Source: Aliidiomarina maris
Lineage (GTDB): Bacteria; Pseudomonadota; Gammaproteobacteria; Enterobacterales; Alteromonadaceae
Assembly (NCBI RefSeq): GCF_003987335.1
Contig: NZ_PIPK01000012.1
Location: 31,896-95,895, forward strand
DNA: 64,000 bases
Direction: 5' to 3'
This document shows positions 8,799 through 18,505 of this stretch, in pieces. Each line of letters begins with the position of its first letter. The first letter of the stretch is position 1. The translations under genes were made by a program, and so were the position numbers. Under the pieces are notes generated by a model, which saw nothing but the letters and a program-made list of their open reading frames with translations, was not told the DNA's origin and made no database searches.

Positions 8799-11657
8799 AT
8801 GGACAAGACGTATTCCCCACAAGCCATTGAAGAATCAATGTATCAGACATGGGAAACTGCTGGTTATTTTAAACCGAGCGGTCAAGGCGATGCTTACTGC
8901 ATCATGATCCCGCCCCCCAATGTCACCGGCTCGTTGCATATGGGGCATGCGTTTCAACACACTATCATGGACATTTTAACCCGCTACAAGCGCATGGACG
9001 GCTACAACGCCCTCTGGCAAGTGGGTTCTGATCATGCGGGTATTGCTACCCAAATGGTAGTGGAACGTAAACTCGCCAATGAAGGTGGCCCGACGCGTCA
9101 CGAGCTTGGTCGCGATGCCTTTATTGATAAAATTTGGCAATGGAAAGAGCAGTCCGGTGGCACCATTACCCAACAGATGCGCCGTTTAGGTGACTCGGTA
9201 GATTGGGATCGCGAGCGCTTTACCATGGACGACGGCTTGTCGGATGCTGTGCAAGAAGTCTTTGTGCGCTTATTTGAAGACGACCTGATTTACCGTGGCA
9301 AGCGCCTGGTTAACTGGGACCCTAAGCTTAAAACGGCGATTTCTGACCTAGAGGTTGAAAACATCGACGCTCAGGGCAAGTTATGGCACCTACGTTATCC
9401 ACTAGCGGACGGCCAGACCACCGCTGAAGGCAACGGCTACTTAATCGTCGCCACCACCCGCCCTGAAACCATGTTGGGTGACGTCTGCGTTGCGGTGCAT
9501 CCAGATGATGCGCGCTATAAAGATTTGCACGGTAAGTTTATTACCTTGCCACTGGTGGGTCGCCGCATTCCAATTATCGCCGACGACTATGTAGATCCAG
9601 AATTCGGCACTGGTTGCGTCAAAATTACCCCAGCCCACGACTTTAATGACTATGAAGTGGGTAAAAAGCATGGCATGCCAATGATTAACGTGCTCAATGC
9701 CGATGCCCAGATTTTAGCCGAAGCTGAGGTGTACACCAGCACGGGTGAAGTGATTGCCAATGCCGACACGCAGCTACCAAGCGAATTCGCAGGTATGGAC
9801 CGTTTCGACGCACGCCAGGCAATTGTCGTGGCGTTTGAAGAAAAAGGCTTGCTGCATGCCATCGAGAACCACACCAACAAAGTTCCTATGGGTGACCGTT
9901 CAGGCGTGGTCATCGAACCATTTTTGACTGACCAGTGGTACGTGCGTGTGGCGCCGATGGCAAAAGAAGCAACCGCAGCAGTTGAAGACGGCCGCATCGA
10001 GTTTGTGCCAAAGCAATACGAAAACATGTACTTTGCCTGGATGCGTGACATTCAGGACTGGTGTATTTCGCGCCAATTGTGGTGGGGACATCGCATTCCA
10101 GCGTGGTACGACGACGAGGGCAAAGTCTATGTCGGTCGCACTGAAGCCGAAGTACGCAGCAAGCATCAGTTAGCTGACAGCGTTACATTGCGCCAAGACG
10201 ATGATGTGTTGGATACCTGGTTTTCATCCGCCCTGTGGACTTTCTCAACCCTTGGCTGGCCGCAAAACACCGATGATTTGAAAACCTTCCACCCCACTGA
10301 CGTGTTGGTTACTGGTTTCGATATTATTTTCTTCTGGGTTGCGCGCATGATCATGATGACCATGCACTTTATTAAAGACCCGGATGGCACACCTCAGGTG
10401 CCCTTCAAGAAAGTCTACGTTACCGGTCTTATCCGCGACGAAGAAGGCAATAAAATGTCGAAGTCGAAGGGTAACGTGCTGGACCCATTGGATATGATTG
10501 ACGGCATCAGTGCTGACGAACTCGTGGCTAAGCGCACCGCCAACATGATGCAGGGCAAATTAGCTGACAAAATTGCTAAACGCACCCGTAAAGAATTCCC
10601 GGAAGGCATTACCCCTCACGGAACGGATGCGTTGCGCTTTACCCTGACAGCGCTTGCATCAACGGGCCGCGACATCAACTGGGACATGAAGCGCTTAGAG
10701 GGTTATCGCAACTTCTGTAACAAGTTATGGAATGCCAGCCGCTATGTGCTGATGAACACCGAAACCCTTGATTGTGGTCTCGATACTGACGCGGAAATTG
10801 AGCTGTCATTAGCGGACCGTTGGATTATTGAGCGCACCAATCAGGCCGTCGCTGATTTTCGCAAAGCACTTGAGCAATACCGCTTTGACCAAGCGGCCAG
10901 CATCGCCTATGAGTTCACTTGGAATCAGTTCTGTGACTGGTATCTTGAACTGACTAAGCCGGTATTATTCAATGGTAGCCCAGCGCAACAACGCGGTACA
11001 CGCCGTACTTTGGTGCAGACACTAGAAAAGTTATTACGCATGCTGCACCCAATTTTACCTTACATGACTGAGGCAATCTGGCAGCGTGTCGCCCCTGTTG
11101 CGGGTATCGACACCCAAGTGCGTAAGAGCATTATGGTGGAGCCATTCCCGTTAGTGACAGAACAACAGTACCCAACTGCGCTGGCCGACTTAGAGTGGCT
11201 GAAAGAAGTCATCGTGGGCATTCGCAACATTCGTGGTGAAATGGATATTTCGCCAAACAAAGCCTTAGCACTACTCATTAAGCACGCTGACGAGACTGCT
11301 GAGCGTCGCTTAACTGATAATGCAACTTTCTTAAAAGCGCTCGCCAAGCTTGAAAGTATCGAGTTCTTGGCCGCCGATGAAGAAGGCCCAGCGTCAGCGA
11401 CTGCATTGGTCGGTAAGTTAGAGCTGCATATTCCGATGGCAGGGTTAATTGATAAAGACGCGGAGCTTGCACGCTTAGATAAAGCGATAGACAAAGCACG
11501 TGGCGAAATCCAGCGCGTAGAGGGTAAGCTCAGCAATGAAAGCTTTGTCAGTAAAGCGCCAGCGGCGGTAATTGATAAAGAACGAGCTAAGCTTGCCGAG
11601 CAAGAAGAAGCACTGACGACATTAACCCAGCAACGGGCAAAAATTGCGGCATTGTAG
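8799..11657 (+). CDS. valS: valyl-tRNA synthetase
   Basis: Class I aminoacyl-tRNA synthetase that charges tRNA-Val and edits mischarged threonine. It has 952 residues, matching E. coli ValS (951). The HIGH-type motif is HMGH at residues 47-50 in [14 protein letters not shown], and KMSKS is at 552-556. The CP1 editing domain lies between them (around 190-340, with [17 protein letters not shown]). The anticodon-binding domain follows, and the C-terminal coiled-coil arm typical of ValS is clear from about 885 on ([17 protein letters not shown]). It is the last gene of the operon and is followed by a strong terminator. Confidence 0.98.
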   Translation: MDKTYSPQAIEESMYQTWETAGYFKPSGQGDAYCIMIPPPNVTGSLHMGHAFQHTIMDILTRYKRMDGYNALWQVGSDHAGIATQMVVERKLANEGGPTRHELGRDAFIDKIWQWKEQSGGTITQQMRRLGDSVDWDRERFTMDDGLSDAVQEVFVRLFEDDLIYRGKRLVNWDPKLKTAISDLEVENIDAQGKLWHLRYPLADGQTTAEGNGYLIVATTRPETMLGDVCVAVHPDDARYKDLHGKFITLPLVGRRIPIIADDYVDPEFGTGCVKITPAHDFNDYEVGKKHGMPMINVLNADAQILAEAEVYTSTGEVIANADTQLPSEFAGMDRFDARQAIVVAFEEKGLLHAIENHTNKVPMGDRSGVVIEPFLTDQWYVRVAPMAKEATAAVEDGRIEFVPKQYENMYFAWMRDIQDWCISRQLWWGHRIPAWYDDEGKVYVGRTEAEVRSKHQLADSVTLRQDDDVLDTWFSSALWTFSTLGWPQNTDDLKTFHPTDVLVTGFDIIFFWVARMIMMTMHFIKDPDGTPQVPFKKVYVTGLIRDEEGNKMSKSKGNVLDPLDMIDGISADELVAKRTANMMQGKLADKIAKRTRKEFPEGITPHGTDALRFTLTALASTGRDINWDMKRLEGYRNFCNKLWNASRYVLMNTETLDCGLDTDAEIELSLADRWIIERTNQAVADFRKALEQYRFDQAASIAYEFTWNQFCDWYLELTKPVLFNGSPAQQRGTRRTLVQTLEKLLRMLHPILPYMTEAIWQRVAPVAGIDTQVRKSIMVEPFPLVTEQQYPTALADLEWLKEVIVGIRNIRGEMDISPNKALALLIKHADETAERRLTDNATFLKALAKLESIEFLAADEEGPASATALVGKLELHIPMAGLIDKDAELARLDKAIDKARGEIQRVEGKLSNESFVSKAPAAVIDKERAKLAEQEEALTTLTQQRAKIAAL

Positions 11658-11690
11658 AGTCAGCAATCGACTATATAAGGCATGAAAAAA

Positions 11691-11723
11691 GCCGCTTAAC
11701 GGGTAACGTTAAGCGGCCTTTTT
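11691..11723 (+). terminator. terminator after valS
   Basis: A 10-bp stem gccgcttaac/gttaagcggc with a 7-nt loop is preceded by an A run and followed by a T-rich run. It may act in both directions, serving the opposing rraB as well. Confidence 0.88.
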
Positions 11724-11747
11724 ATATGCAGCGGACGCAGCGGCTAG

Positions 11748-12164
11748 TTAGTGCACCGTGCCCTCATTGTCGTAATCGTCATCGTCTTCAGCGTCGAGTT
11801 CAGGTAAGTAAGTCCCCCACCCGTCGTACTCAAGCTCGTATTTAATCGCCAATGCAATAATTAGGTCGGTTTGCACATTCAATTCGTCTTGAGTTAACGC
11901 GCTTTCCGCCATAATATCGCAACAAAAACCGGTGCTGCCATCTTCCATTTCTACTTCATCGGCGTCTTCAACTTCATAACCTAGCTTGGCAAGCTCAACG
12001 ACAGCCTTCTCTAGATTATCGAAATCATCACTGTAAAGGTGATGTTCGATTAAATGAGGCTCGTCCATCTCCGCGCCGACCTCTTTCAGCTCCGCTAAGG
12101 TTTCGCGGGTAAAAGCCCGGCATGCTTGTTCACTATCCAGTACCGGGAATTCAGACTCGGACAT
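11748..12164 (-). CDS. rraB: ribonuclease E inhibitor RraB
   Basis: A small, strongly acidic cytosolic protein of 138 residues of the RraB (YjgD) family, which binds RNase E and changes its cleavage of selected mRNAs. Family features seen are the N-terminal helix region (ACRAFTRETLAELKEVGAE), the central EHHLYSDDFDNLEKAVVEL, GSTGFCCDIMAE, and the Asp/Glu-rich C-terminus with EYDGWGTYLPE. It begins 11 bases after plsC with an aggagac ribosome site, so it is probably co-transcribed with plsC; it lies convergent to valS. Confidence 0.93.
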   Translation of the reverse strand: MSESEFPVLDSEQACRAFTRETLAELKEVGAEMDEPHLIEHHLYSDDFDNLEKAVVELAKLGYEVEDADEVEMEDGSTGFCCDIMAESALTQDELNVQTDLIIALAIKYELEYDGWGTYLPELDAEDDDDYDNEGTVH

Positions 12165-12175
12165 TGCTGTGTCTC

Positions 12176-12919
12176 CTATGCTTTACGCGTTAAATCATGA
12201 TCAAGCGACGCTACTTCAGCGTCAATTTGCGCTATCTTAGCATTCATTTGCGCATGTGCGGACTGCATAAGTTCACGCGCACCCTCTTTTTTTAATCCTG
12301 CGGTCTCAATCGGAGGCAAAAATTCAATAATAACCGTGCCATTGCGCCAGCGATTCAAACTCACTTGATTGTGCGTGGTTGACATACATACTGGAACGAC
12401 AGGCACTTCAGCTTGCAATGCTGTATGAAATGCGCCGGTTTTGAACGGTAGCAGACCTCGGCCGTAATTGCGGGTGCCTTCGGGGAACATCCAAATTGAT
12501 AACTTGCGCTTTTTAATTGCCTCAGCGGCGGTGCCAATAGTGCCGTAGGCGCGCCCTTTGTTCTTGCGGTCGATCAGAATATTGCCTGCCAGCCAATACA
12601 ATTGGCCAAAGAACGGAATCCATTTGAGGCTCTTTTTACCAATCGTCACGGTGCCTAATGGCAATGAGCGACTCATGGTAAAAATATCATAGCTGTTTTG
12701 GTGGTTAGCGATGTAAACGTAAGGGCCCTGGTGGTCAAAGTCTTCTGGTTTACGAATAATTAAACGTAGGCCGAACAGGCGGTGCATACTGCCGAATATA
12801 TGCGCAAATAAAGGCGTGTTATTACGATGGAACGGTCGCAAAATGCAGAACAAACACCCCAACACACCTACTACGACAAAAAATACCGCAAGAATAATAA
12901 GTCGGATTACAGCTAACAT
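12176..12919 (-). CDS. plsC: 1-acyl-sn-glycerol-3-phosphate acyltransferase PlsC
   Basis: Inner-membrane acyltransferase making phosphatidic acid from lysophosphatidic acid. Starting from the ATG at 12919 (better spaced to gagag than the GTG at 12925) it has 247 residues. A hydrophobic N-terminal helix (about 1-28) anchors it. The catalytic HX4D motif is NHQNSYD with His73 and Asp78, and the substrate motif FPEGTR is at 145-150. A third family block, VPVVPVCMS, follows. The gene sits just downstream of parC, as in E. coli, and leads into rraB. A 25-base inverted repeat lies directly upstream. Confidence 0.95.
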   Translation of the reverse strand: MLAVIRLIILAVFFVVVGVLGCLFCILRPFHRNNTPLFAHIFGSMHRLFGLRLIIRKPEDFDHQGPYVYIANHQNSYDIFTMSRSLPLGTVTIGKKSLKWIPFFGQLYWLAGNILIDRKNKGRAYGTIGTAAEAIKKRKLSIWMFPEGTRNYGRGLLPFKTGAFHTALQAEVPVVPVCMSTTHNQVSLNRWRNGTVIIEFLPPIETAGLKKEGARELMQSAHAQMNAKIAQIDAEVASLDHDLTRKA

Positions 12920-12942
12920 GAACACTCTCAGACAATCTTAAA

Positions 12943-12967
12943 AGCGTACAGTATACACGTGTACGCT
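12943..12967. promoter_or_regulatory. inverted repeat upstream of plsC
   Basis: Half-sites agcgtaca and tgtacgct (8 bp, perfect) are separated by nine bases containing tatac. The site is 23 bases before the plsC start, in promoter territory. It could be an operator or a weak hairpin; no regulator is identified. Confidence 0.35.
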
Positions 12968-12969
12968 AG

Positions 12970-12995
12970 AAAAAACCCAAGCTTATGCTTGGGTT
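12970..12995 (-). terminator. parC terminator overlapping its stop codon
   Basis: A 9-bp stem aacccaagc/gcttgggtt with a 4-nt loop; on the minus strand the stem is followed by a T run (plus-strand A run at 12970-12975). The parC stop codon forms the loop, so the last sense codons lie in the stem. Confidence 0.8.
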
Positions 12996-15271
12996 TCTTG
13001 TTCGTCATCTGCGCTTAAATGATCGTCATTGAGCACTTGGGCTTGTAGTGCATCAACGCGCTGCAGCCCGCGTGGTAGCTTATTGCCACGCCGTCCGCGT
13101 TCGCCCTGGTAATGCTCTAAGTCGCTGCTTTTGAGCACCAACTTGCGCTTACCTGCCACGATGGTCAGGCCACTTCCAGCAGGCACAACCGTCATGGCTT
13201 TAACGTACTCTTCGCGCAATTTCGCCCGAGTGCCAGGAATACTGAGCATTTTATTGCCCTTGCCCTTACTCAGTTGCGGCATGTCTTTTAACGCAAATAC
13301 CAGTAAGCGGCCTTCGTTAGACACAACCGCCACCTGGTCAGTTTCTATGTCGCTGACCACCACAGGCGCTAATACTTTCGCGGCACTTGGCAGGGTCAGT
13401 AATGCTTTACCATTTTTGACCTTACTTTGCATGTCGCTAAAGCGGGTCACAAACCCATAGCCTGCATCAGACGCCACCAAGTACTGCTGCTCTTCGCGGC
13501 CCATTAGTACTTGCTCTATCACCTCCCCGCTGACTAAGGAAAAACGTCCGGTCAGCGGTTCACCATGGGTTCGAGCGGACGGTAAAGTATGTGCTTCACA
13601 GGTAAAACAGCGCCCCGATGAATCGATAAACACCACAGGCTGATTGCTGCGCCCTCTCGCGCTGGCTAAGTAGTCATCGCCGGACTTGTACGACAATGTC
13701 GCACCGTCGACGTCATGGCCTTTGGCTGCGCGCACCCAGCCTTTCTTCGATACCACCACGGTAACGGCTTCAGATGGCGTCAACTCGCGTTCAGTCAGCG
13801 CCTTGGCCTCTTTGCGTTCCACCAACGGCGAGCGGCGATCGTCGCCGTATTTTTCAGCGTCGGCTAATAGCTCTTTCTTGATTAAAGTCTTTAAACGGCG
13901 CTCTGAACCAAGCAATGTTGTCAGTTGGTCACGTTCTTTGGCCAATTCATCTTGCTCGCCACGCAGCTTTTGCTCTTCCAATTTAGCTAAATGGCGCAAC
14001 TTCAACTCTAGAATAGCTTCAGCTTGGGTGTCGGTTAAACCAAAGCGCGCCATCAGTTCTTGCTTGGGCTTTTCTTCGGTGCGAATAATCTCGATCACTT
14101 CATCGATATTCAGAAACGCAATCAACAAGCCCTGCAAAATATGCAGCCGTGCTTCAACTTTGTCCAACCGATACTGCAAACGCCGGGTCACGGTTTGCAA
14201 GCGATACACCAGCCATTCGTTCAAAATAGTCAGCAGCGACTTGACCTGCGGTCGGCCATCCAAGCCAAGCATATTCAAGTTAACGCGATAGCTCTTTTCC
14301 AGATCCGTGGTGGCAAACAAATGCGCCATCAATTGCGTGGTATCGACTCGGTTGGAGCGCGGCACTACCACTAGACGCGTTGGGTTTTCGTGGTCTGACT
14401 CATCGCGTAAATCCGCCACTAGAGGCAGCTTTTTCGCCGTCATTTGCTGGGCAATTTGCTCTAAAATGCGGGCGCCTGAGGCTTGATGTGGTAAGGCATC
14501 GATTACGATCTCACCGTCTTCTACCGCATAACGTGCGCGCATTCTGATTGAGCCTTTACCGCTGCGGTAAATCTGTTCAATATCACTTTGCGGGCTAATA
14601 ATTTCCGCATCAGTGGGGTAATCAGGCCCCTGCACCAATGTCATGATGTCGGCTAAATCAGCGTTCGGCTTGTCCAGCAGTAATGCACAGGCGTTTGCCA
14701 GCTCACGGGCATTGTGCGGCGGAATATCCGTCGCCATACCAACGGCGATACCAGTCACGCCATTTAGCAAAATATGTGGCAAGCGTGCAGGTAACACCTT
14801 CGGCTCTTGCATCGTGCCGTCAAAGTTGGGCACCCAGTCTGAGGTTCCCTGGCCAAGCTCCGAGAGCAATACTTCACTAAAGCGCGAAAGCCGCGATTCG
14901 GTGTATCGCATTGCTGCAAATGACTTGGGATCGTCCGGTGAGCCCCAGTTGCCCTGCCCGTCTATCAACGGATACCGGTACGAAAACGGCTGTGCCATCA
15001 GCACCATCGCTTCGTAGCAGGCGGAATCACCGTGGGGGTGGAATTTACCTAACACGTCACCAACCGTACGTGCTGATTTCTTATACTTTGCCAAAGCCGA
15101 AAGACCAAGCTCAGACATCGCATACACAATGCGCCGCTGCACCGGCTTTAAGCCATCGCCAATATGTGGCAATGCGCGGTCCATAATGACGTACATGGAA
15201 TAATTTAAGTATGCGTCTTCGGTAAATCGATGCAGTTCGATTTGTTCGTTGCTATCAAGCATCGTGGTCAT
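12983..15271 (-). CDS. parC: DNA topoisomerase IV subunit A
   Basis: Breaking and rejoining subunit of topoisomerase IV, which unlinks daughter chromosomes. It has 762 residues (E. coli 752). The catalytic Tyr123 sits in AAMRYTE after the conserved [13 protein letters not shown] block. The residues equivalent to the quinolone-resistance positions Ser80 and Glu84 of E. coli are Ser83 and Glu87, i.e. the susceptible type. A winged-helix/tower region is followed by a C-terminal beta-pinwheel from about residue 500, and an acidic tail. It begins three bases after the parE stop, so the two subunits are surely co-expressed. Confidence 0.97.
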   Translation of the reverse strand: MTTMLDSNEQIELHRFTEDAYLNYSMYVIMDRALPHIGDGLKPVQRRIVYAMSELGLSALAKYKKSARTVGDVLGKFHPHGDSACYEAMVLMAQPFSYRYPLIDGQGNWGSPDDPKSFAAMRYTESRLSRFSEVLLSELGQGTSDWVPNFDGTMQEPKVLPARLPHILLNGVTGIAVGMATDIPPHNARELANACALLLDKPNADLADIMTLVQGPDYPTDAEIISPQSDIEQIYRSGKGSIRMRARYAVEDGEIVIDALPHQASGARILEQIAQQMTAKKLPLVADLRDESDHENPTRLVVVPRSNRVDTTQLMAHLFATTDLEKSYRVNLNMLGLDGRPQVKSLLTILNEWLVYRLQTVTRRLQYRLDKVEARLHILQGLLIAFLNIDEVIEIIRTEEKPKQELMARFGLTDTQAEAILELKLRHLAKLEEQKLRGEQDELAKERDQLTTLLGSERRLKTLIKKELLADAEKYGDDRRSPLVERKEAKALTERELTPSEAVTVVVSKKGWVRAAKGHDVDGATLSYKSGDDYLASARGRSNQPVVFIDSSGRCFTCEAHTLPSARTHGEPLTGRFSLVSGEVIEQVLMGREEQQYLVASDAGYGFVTRFSDMQSKVKNGKALLTLPSAAKVLAPVVVSDIETDQVAVVSNEGRLLVFALKDMPQLSKGKGNKMLSIPGTRAKLREEYVKAMTVVPAGSGLTIVAGKRKLVLKSSDLEHYQGERGRRGNKLPRGLQRVDALQAQVLNDDHLSADDEQETQA

Positions 15272-15274
15272 AAT

Positions 15275-17161
15275 TTATGCTAACTCCACCAAGTTGCCTT
15301 TGGACTCAAGCCAGGTCTTGCGGTCACCTGAACGTTTTTTCGCTAACAGCATATCCATCAGCGCATCGGTTTGTTCGATATCGTTCACCGTAAGCTGGAC
15401 TAAACGGCGAGTGTTAGGGTCCATCGTGGTTTCGCGCAACTGAATAGGGTTCATTTCACCCAAGCCTTTAAAGCGCTGCACGTTCACTTTGCCGCGCTTC
15501 TTTTCCGCCTCGATGCGATCCAGAATACCTTGCTTTTCCGATTCATCTAAGGCGTAGAACACCTCTTTGCCGACATCGATACGATATAGGGGCGGCATTG
15601 CCACATACACATGCCCCGCTTCCACCAACGGTCTAAAGTGCTTCATAAACAATGCGCACAGCAAGGTGGCGATATGCAGACCGTCAGAATCAGCATCCGC
15701 AAGAATGCAGACTTTACCGTAGCGCAATTGCGATAAATCAGCTGCCCCTGGGTCAACCCCCAACGCAATCGTAATGTTATGAATTTCCTGTGACGCTAAA
15801 ACCTGGTCGGACTCAACTTCCCAAGCATTAAGAATTTTACCGCGCAGCGGCATGACCGCTTGAAAATCACGATCGCGAGCTTGCTTAGTTGAGCCGCCTG
15901 CAGAATCACCCTCAACCAGAAATAATTCACTACGGCTTGGGTCGGACGTGGCGCAATCGGTTAACTTGCCTGGCAACGCAGGGCCTTGCGTCACGCGTTT
16001 ACGTACTACTTTCTTACTTGCCCGCATACGCTTTTGCGCGTGGCTAATGCATAGTTCAGCCAATTGCTCCGCTTGGTCGGTATGCTCATTCAACCATAAA
16101 CTAAATGCGTCTTTTACCACGCCACTGACGAATGCCGCGGTTTGGCGTGACGACAGGCGTTCTTTGGTTTGCCCGGAAAACTGCGGATCTGCCATTTTGA
16201 TCGATAAAATAAAGCTGCAACGCTCCCAAATATCTTCAGGGGTTAACTTGACGCCGCGCGGCAGCAAATTACGAAACTCACAGAACTCGCGCAACGCTTC
16301 CAACATACCTTGGCGCAATCCGTTGACATGGGTGCCACCTTGAGCGGTTGGGATCAAGTTCACATAGCTTTCATGAATGCCCTCGCCGCCTTCTGGCAAC
16401 CAGGTAACCGCCCATTCTGCCGCTTCTTCTTTGGCACTAAAGTCACCGATAAAAGGAATATGCGGTAAGCGCTCATAACCATCGACGGCCTCGACCAGAT
16501 AGTCCTGTAGACCCCCTTCGTACAACCAAGTTTGCTCTTGATTTTGCGCTTTATCGACGAAGGTGATACTCAAGCCTGGGCACAATACCGCTTTGGCGCG
16601 TAGTTGGTAGGTGAGCGCACGCACTGAAAATTTTGGCGAATCAAAATACTTGGGGTCTGGCCAAAAGCGAATCGTGGTGCCTGTGTTGCGCTTGCCTACA
16701 GTCCCCGTGACTTCGAGGTCCGAGACTTTGTCACCATGTTCAAATGCCATCTGGTAAACTTCGCCGTCGCGCTTCACGCTGACTTCAACACGCAGCGACA
16801 ATGCATTAACTACAGAGATACCCACACCATGTAAGCCACCGGAAAACTGATAGTTTTTATTGGAAAACTTACCGCCCGCATGCAATTTCGTCATGATCAA
16901 CTCAACCCCGGGCAATTTTTCTTCGGGGTGAATATCAACCGGCATACCGCGACCATCATCGACAACCTCAATAGATTGGTCCGCATGGAGAATGACTTTG
17001 ATGGCCTTAGCGTGTCCTGCTAAGGCTTCATCGACACTGTTATCGATGACCTCTTGGGCAAGATGGTTAGGCCGAGTCGTGTCAGTGTACATACCGGGGC
17101 GTCGACGTACCGGTTCGAGGCCGTTTAGAACCTCAATAGCATCCGCTTTATAGTCTGTCAT
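15275..17161 (-). CDS. parE: DNA topoisomerase IV subunit B
   Basis: ATPase subunit of topoisomerase IV, 628 residues (E. coli 630). The N-terminal GHKL ATPase domain shows VIDNSVDEALAG, DDGRGMPVDIHP and GGLHGVGISVVNAL. The transducer domain follows. The TOPRIM domain has LVEGDSAGGSTKQARDR and PLRGKILN, with the acidic metal ligands in ILADADSDGLHI. It starts two bases after the DUF1249 gene, in the order nudF-DUF1249-parE-parC. In E. coli cpdA and yqiA sit between the DUF1249 gene and parE; both are absent here. Confidence 0.97.
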   Translation of the reverse strand: MTDYKADAIEVLNGLEPVRRRPGMYTDTTRPNHLAQEVIDNSVDEALAGHAKAIKVILHADQSIEVVDDGRGMPVDIHPEEKLPGVELIMTKLHAGGKFSNKNYQFSGGLHGVGISVVNALSLRVEVSVKRDGEVYQMAFEHGDKVSDLEVTGTVGKRNTGTTIRFWPDPKYFDSPKFSVRALTYQLRAKAVLCPGLSITFVDKAQNQEQTWLYEGGLQDYLVEAVDGYERLPHIPFIGDFSAKEEAAEWAVTWLPEGGEGIHESYVNLIPTAQGGTHVNGLRQGMLEALREFCEFRNLLPRGVKLTPEDIWERCSFILSIKMADPQFSGQTKERLSSRQTAAFVSGVVKDAFSLWLNEHTDQAEQLAELCISHAQKRMRASKKVVRKRVTQGPALPGKLTDCATSDPSRSELFLVEGDSAGGSTKQARDRDFQAVMPLRGKILNAWEVESDQVLASQEIHNITIALGVDPGAADLSQLRYGKVCILADADSDGLHIATLLCALFMKHFRPLVEAGHVYVAMPPLYRIDVGKEVFYALDESEKQGILDRIEAEKKRGKVNVQRFKGLGEMNPIQLRETTMDPNTRRLVQLTVNDIEQTDALMDMLLAKKRSGDRKTWLESKGNLVELA

Positions 17162-17163
17162 TG

Positions 17164-17640
17164 TTATCTTTTTACCTGAAATTGGAGGCCTGAGTGGTGT
17201 GTCGCTATAGATACATCATGCCAGCGTCCACGTTGAAAGCAAAGCTTAAGCCAATCGGCAAGAAAATGGTTGATTTGCCGACGCTCATCGCGCTGATGCA
17301 TATGCGGGTTAGGCTGCTCATAACTCGCAGCAAAACGTTCCAAACCTTGACTGGAAATAATCTCCGCCAACTGCATGTCATGGTACAAGCGCATAACGAA
17401 GCGAGTTTGTAGTAATGCACGTGACTGCTGCTGTTCGACTTGAATATCAGTGGTATACGGCGCATCGGTTAGCACCTTCAGTTCAAAGGTTAAGCTATCG
17501 TGTATCGATACCTGTCGTGTTTGACCCACTTCATATTGCGCGGGCAGCAAACCAATAGCCGCCGCATAATTGCGCTCAGCCAAGCTTTGCATCTCGCGTA
17601 AATCAGGCACGTACTTCTTGCGTCGTTGCTGAAACTGCAT
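17164..17640 (-). CDS. DUF1249 family protein (YqiB-like)
   Basis: A small soluble protein of 158 residues matching the YqiB/DUF1249 family. Recognisable features are the N-terminal KKYVPDLREMQSLAERNYA, the middle FVMRLYHDMQLAEII and PNPHMHQRDERRQINHFLADWL near the end. The biochemical role is unknown. Its constant association with nudF and parE supports the call. It lies 42 bases after nudF and two bases before parE. Confidence 0.9.
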   Translation of the reverse strand: MQFQQRRKKYVPDLREMQSLAERNYAAAIGLLPAQYEVGQTRQVSIHDSLTFELKVLTDAPYTTDIQVEQQQSRALLQTRFVMRLYHDMQLAEIISSQGLERFAASYEQPNPHMHQRDERRQINHFLADWLKLCFQRGRWHDVSIATHHSGLQFQVKR

Positions 17641-17682
17641 AACCCCCCATGGAACTTAAAAAGGTCTCATGTATTCGATCTG

Positions 17683-18312
17683 TTAAGGTGCGATTGTCGC
17701 TTGCTGCCATCGCGTCATAATAGCATCCCGGTGCAAGGCTAAGTATTGCAACGCGATGACGGTCGCCGCATTATCAATTTTACCATCATCCAGCAGCGCC
17801 ATCACCTCTGCTCTAGGTAATGCTTGCACGCGTATGTCTTCGTGTTCGCTGGCAAGACCGCCAAAATCACTGGCAGAACTGGCATCGACTTTGGCTAAAT
17901 AAATATGAATACGTTCAGTTAAGCCGCCTGGGCTCGACAAATAGCTTAACGCGAATTCAAGGTGCTGCGCGGTTAATCCGGCTTCTTCGTCTAATTCTCG
18001 GCGTGCAACCTCTTCGACCGCTTCGCCCTCTTCGGTCATGCCCGCTACCAACTCGATCAACCATGGCGTGTCGCTGGTGGCAATCGCACCCACCCGAAAT
18101 TGCTCCAACATGACAATTTGGTCGCGCTCCACATCGTAAGGTAACACCACCACAGCGTGACCACGGTCCATCACCTCGCGCTCGATCTCAGCACTCCAGC
18201 CGCCAGCAAATAGCTTATGCTGAAGCCGATACAAGGTGGTTTTGAAAAAACCTTGGTGCAACGGGGTCTTGTTAATGATTTTCACGTCTTTTGAAGAAAA
18301 TTTTAACTGCAT
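17683..18312 (-). CDS. nudF: ADP-ribose pyrophosphatase NudF
   Basis: Nudix hydrolase that splits ADP-ribose to AMP and ribose 5-phosphate, a housecleaning function. It has 209 residues, the same size as E. coli NudF. The Nudix box GX5EX7REUXEEXGU is complete at residues 91-113 (begins GMTEEGE, ends RELDEEAGL). The substrate-typical Pro residues downstream (YLSSPGGLTERIHIYLA) also fit the ADP-ribose group. It is divergent from tolC and first in nudF-DUF1249-parE-parC. Confidence 0.95.
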   Translation of the reverse strand: MQLKFSSKDVKIINKTPLHQGFFKTTLYRLQHKLFAGGWSAEIEREVMDRGHAVVVLPYDVERDQIVMLEQFRVGAIATSDTPWLIELVAGMTEEGEAVEEVARRELDEEAGLTAQHLEFALSYLSSPGGLTERIHIYLAKVDASSASDFGGLASEHEDIRVQALPRAEVMALLDDGKIDNAATVIALQYLALHRDAIMTRWQQATIAP

Positions 18313-18505
18313 TGGACAAACTACCTTAGTTAACCTGCATATGAACGAATTGACTCATTATTCACCAAACATTCTGTTACACTTGCGCGGTCTTAAAATT
18401 TGCGTTTTAGCATACGCTTTTAGAGTTAAACGCGCTAACATGGGTCACAGATTCTACAGCAATAATAATGACGTAGTTCTCCCAATACTGTGAAGGAAAC
18501 GATCG

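Noticed and set aside
18350..18383. TTGACT with a downstream tacact as a tolC promoter
   Set aside because: The spacing between the two is 22 bases, too long for a normal sigma-70 promoter, and no better -10 fits.
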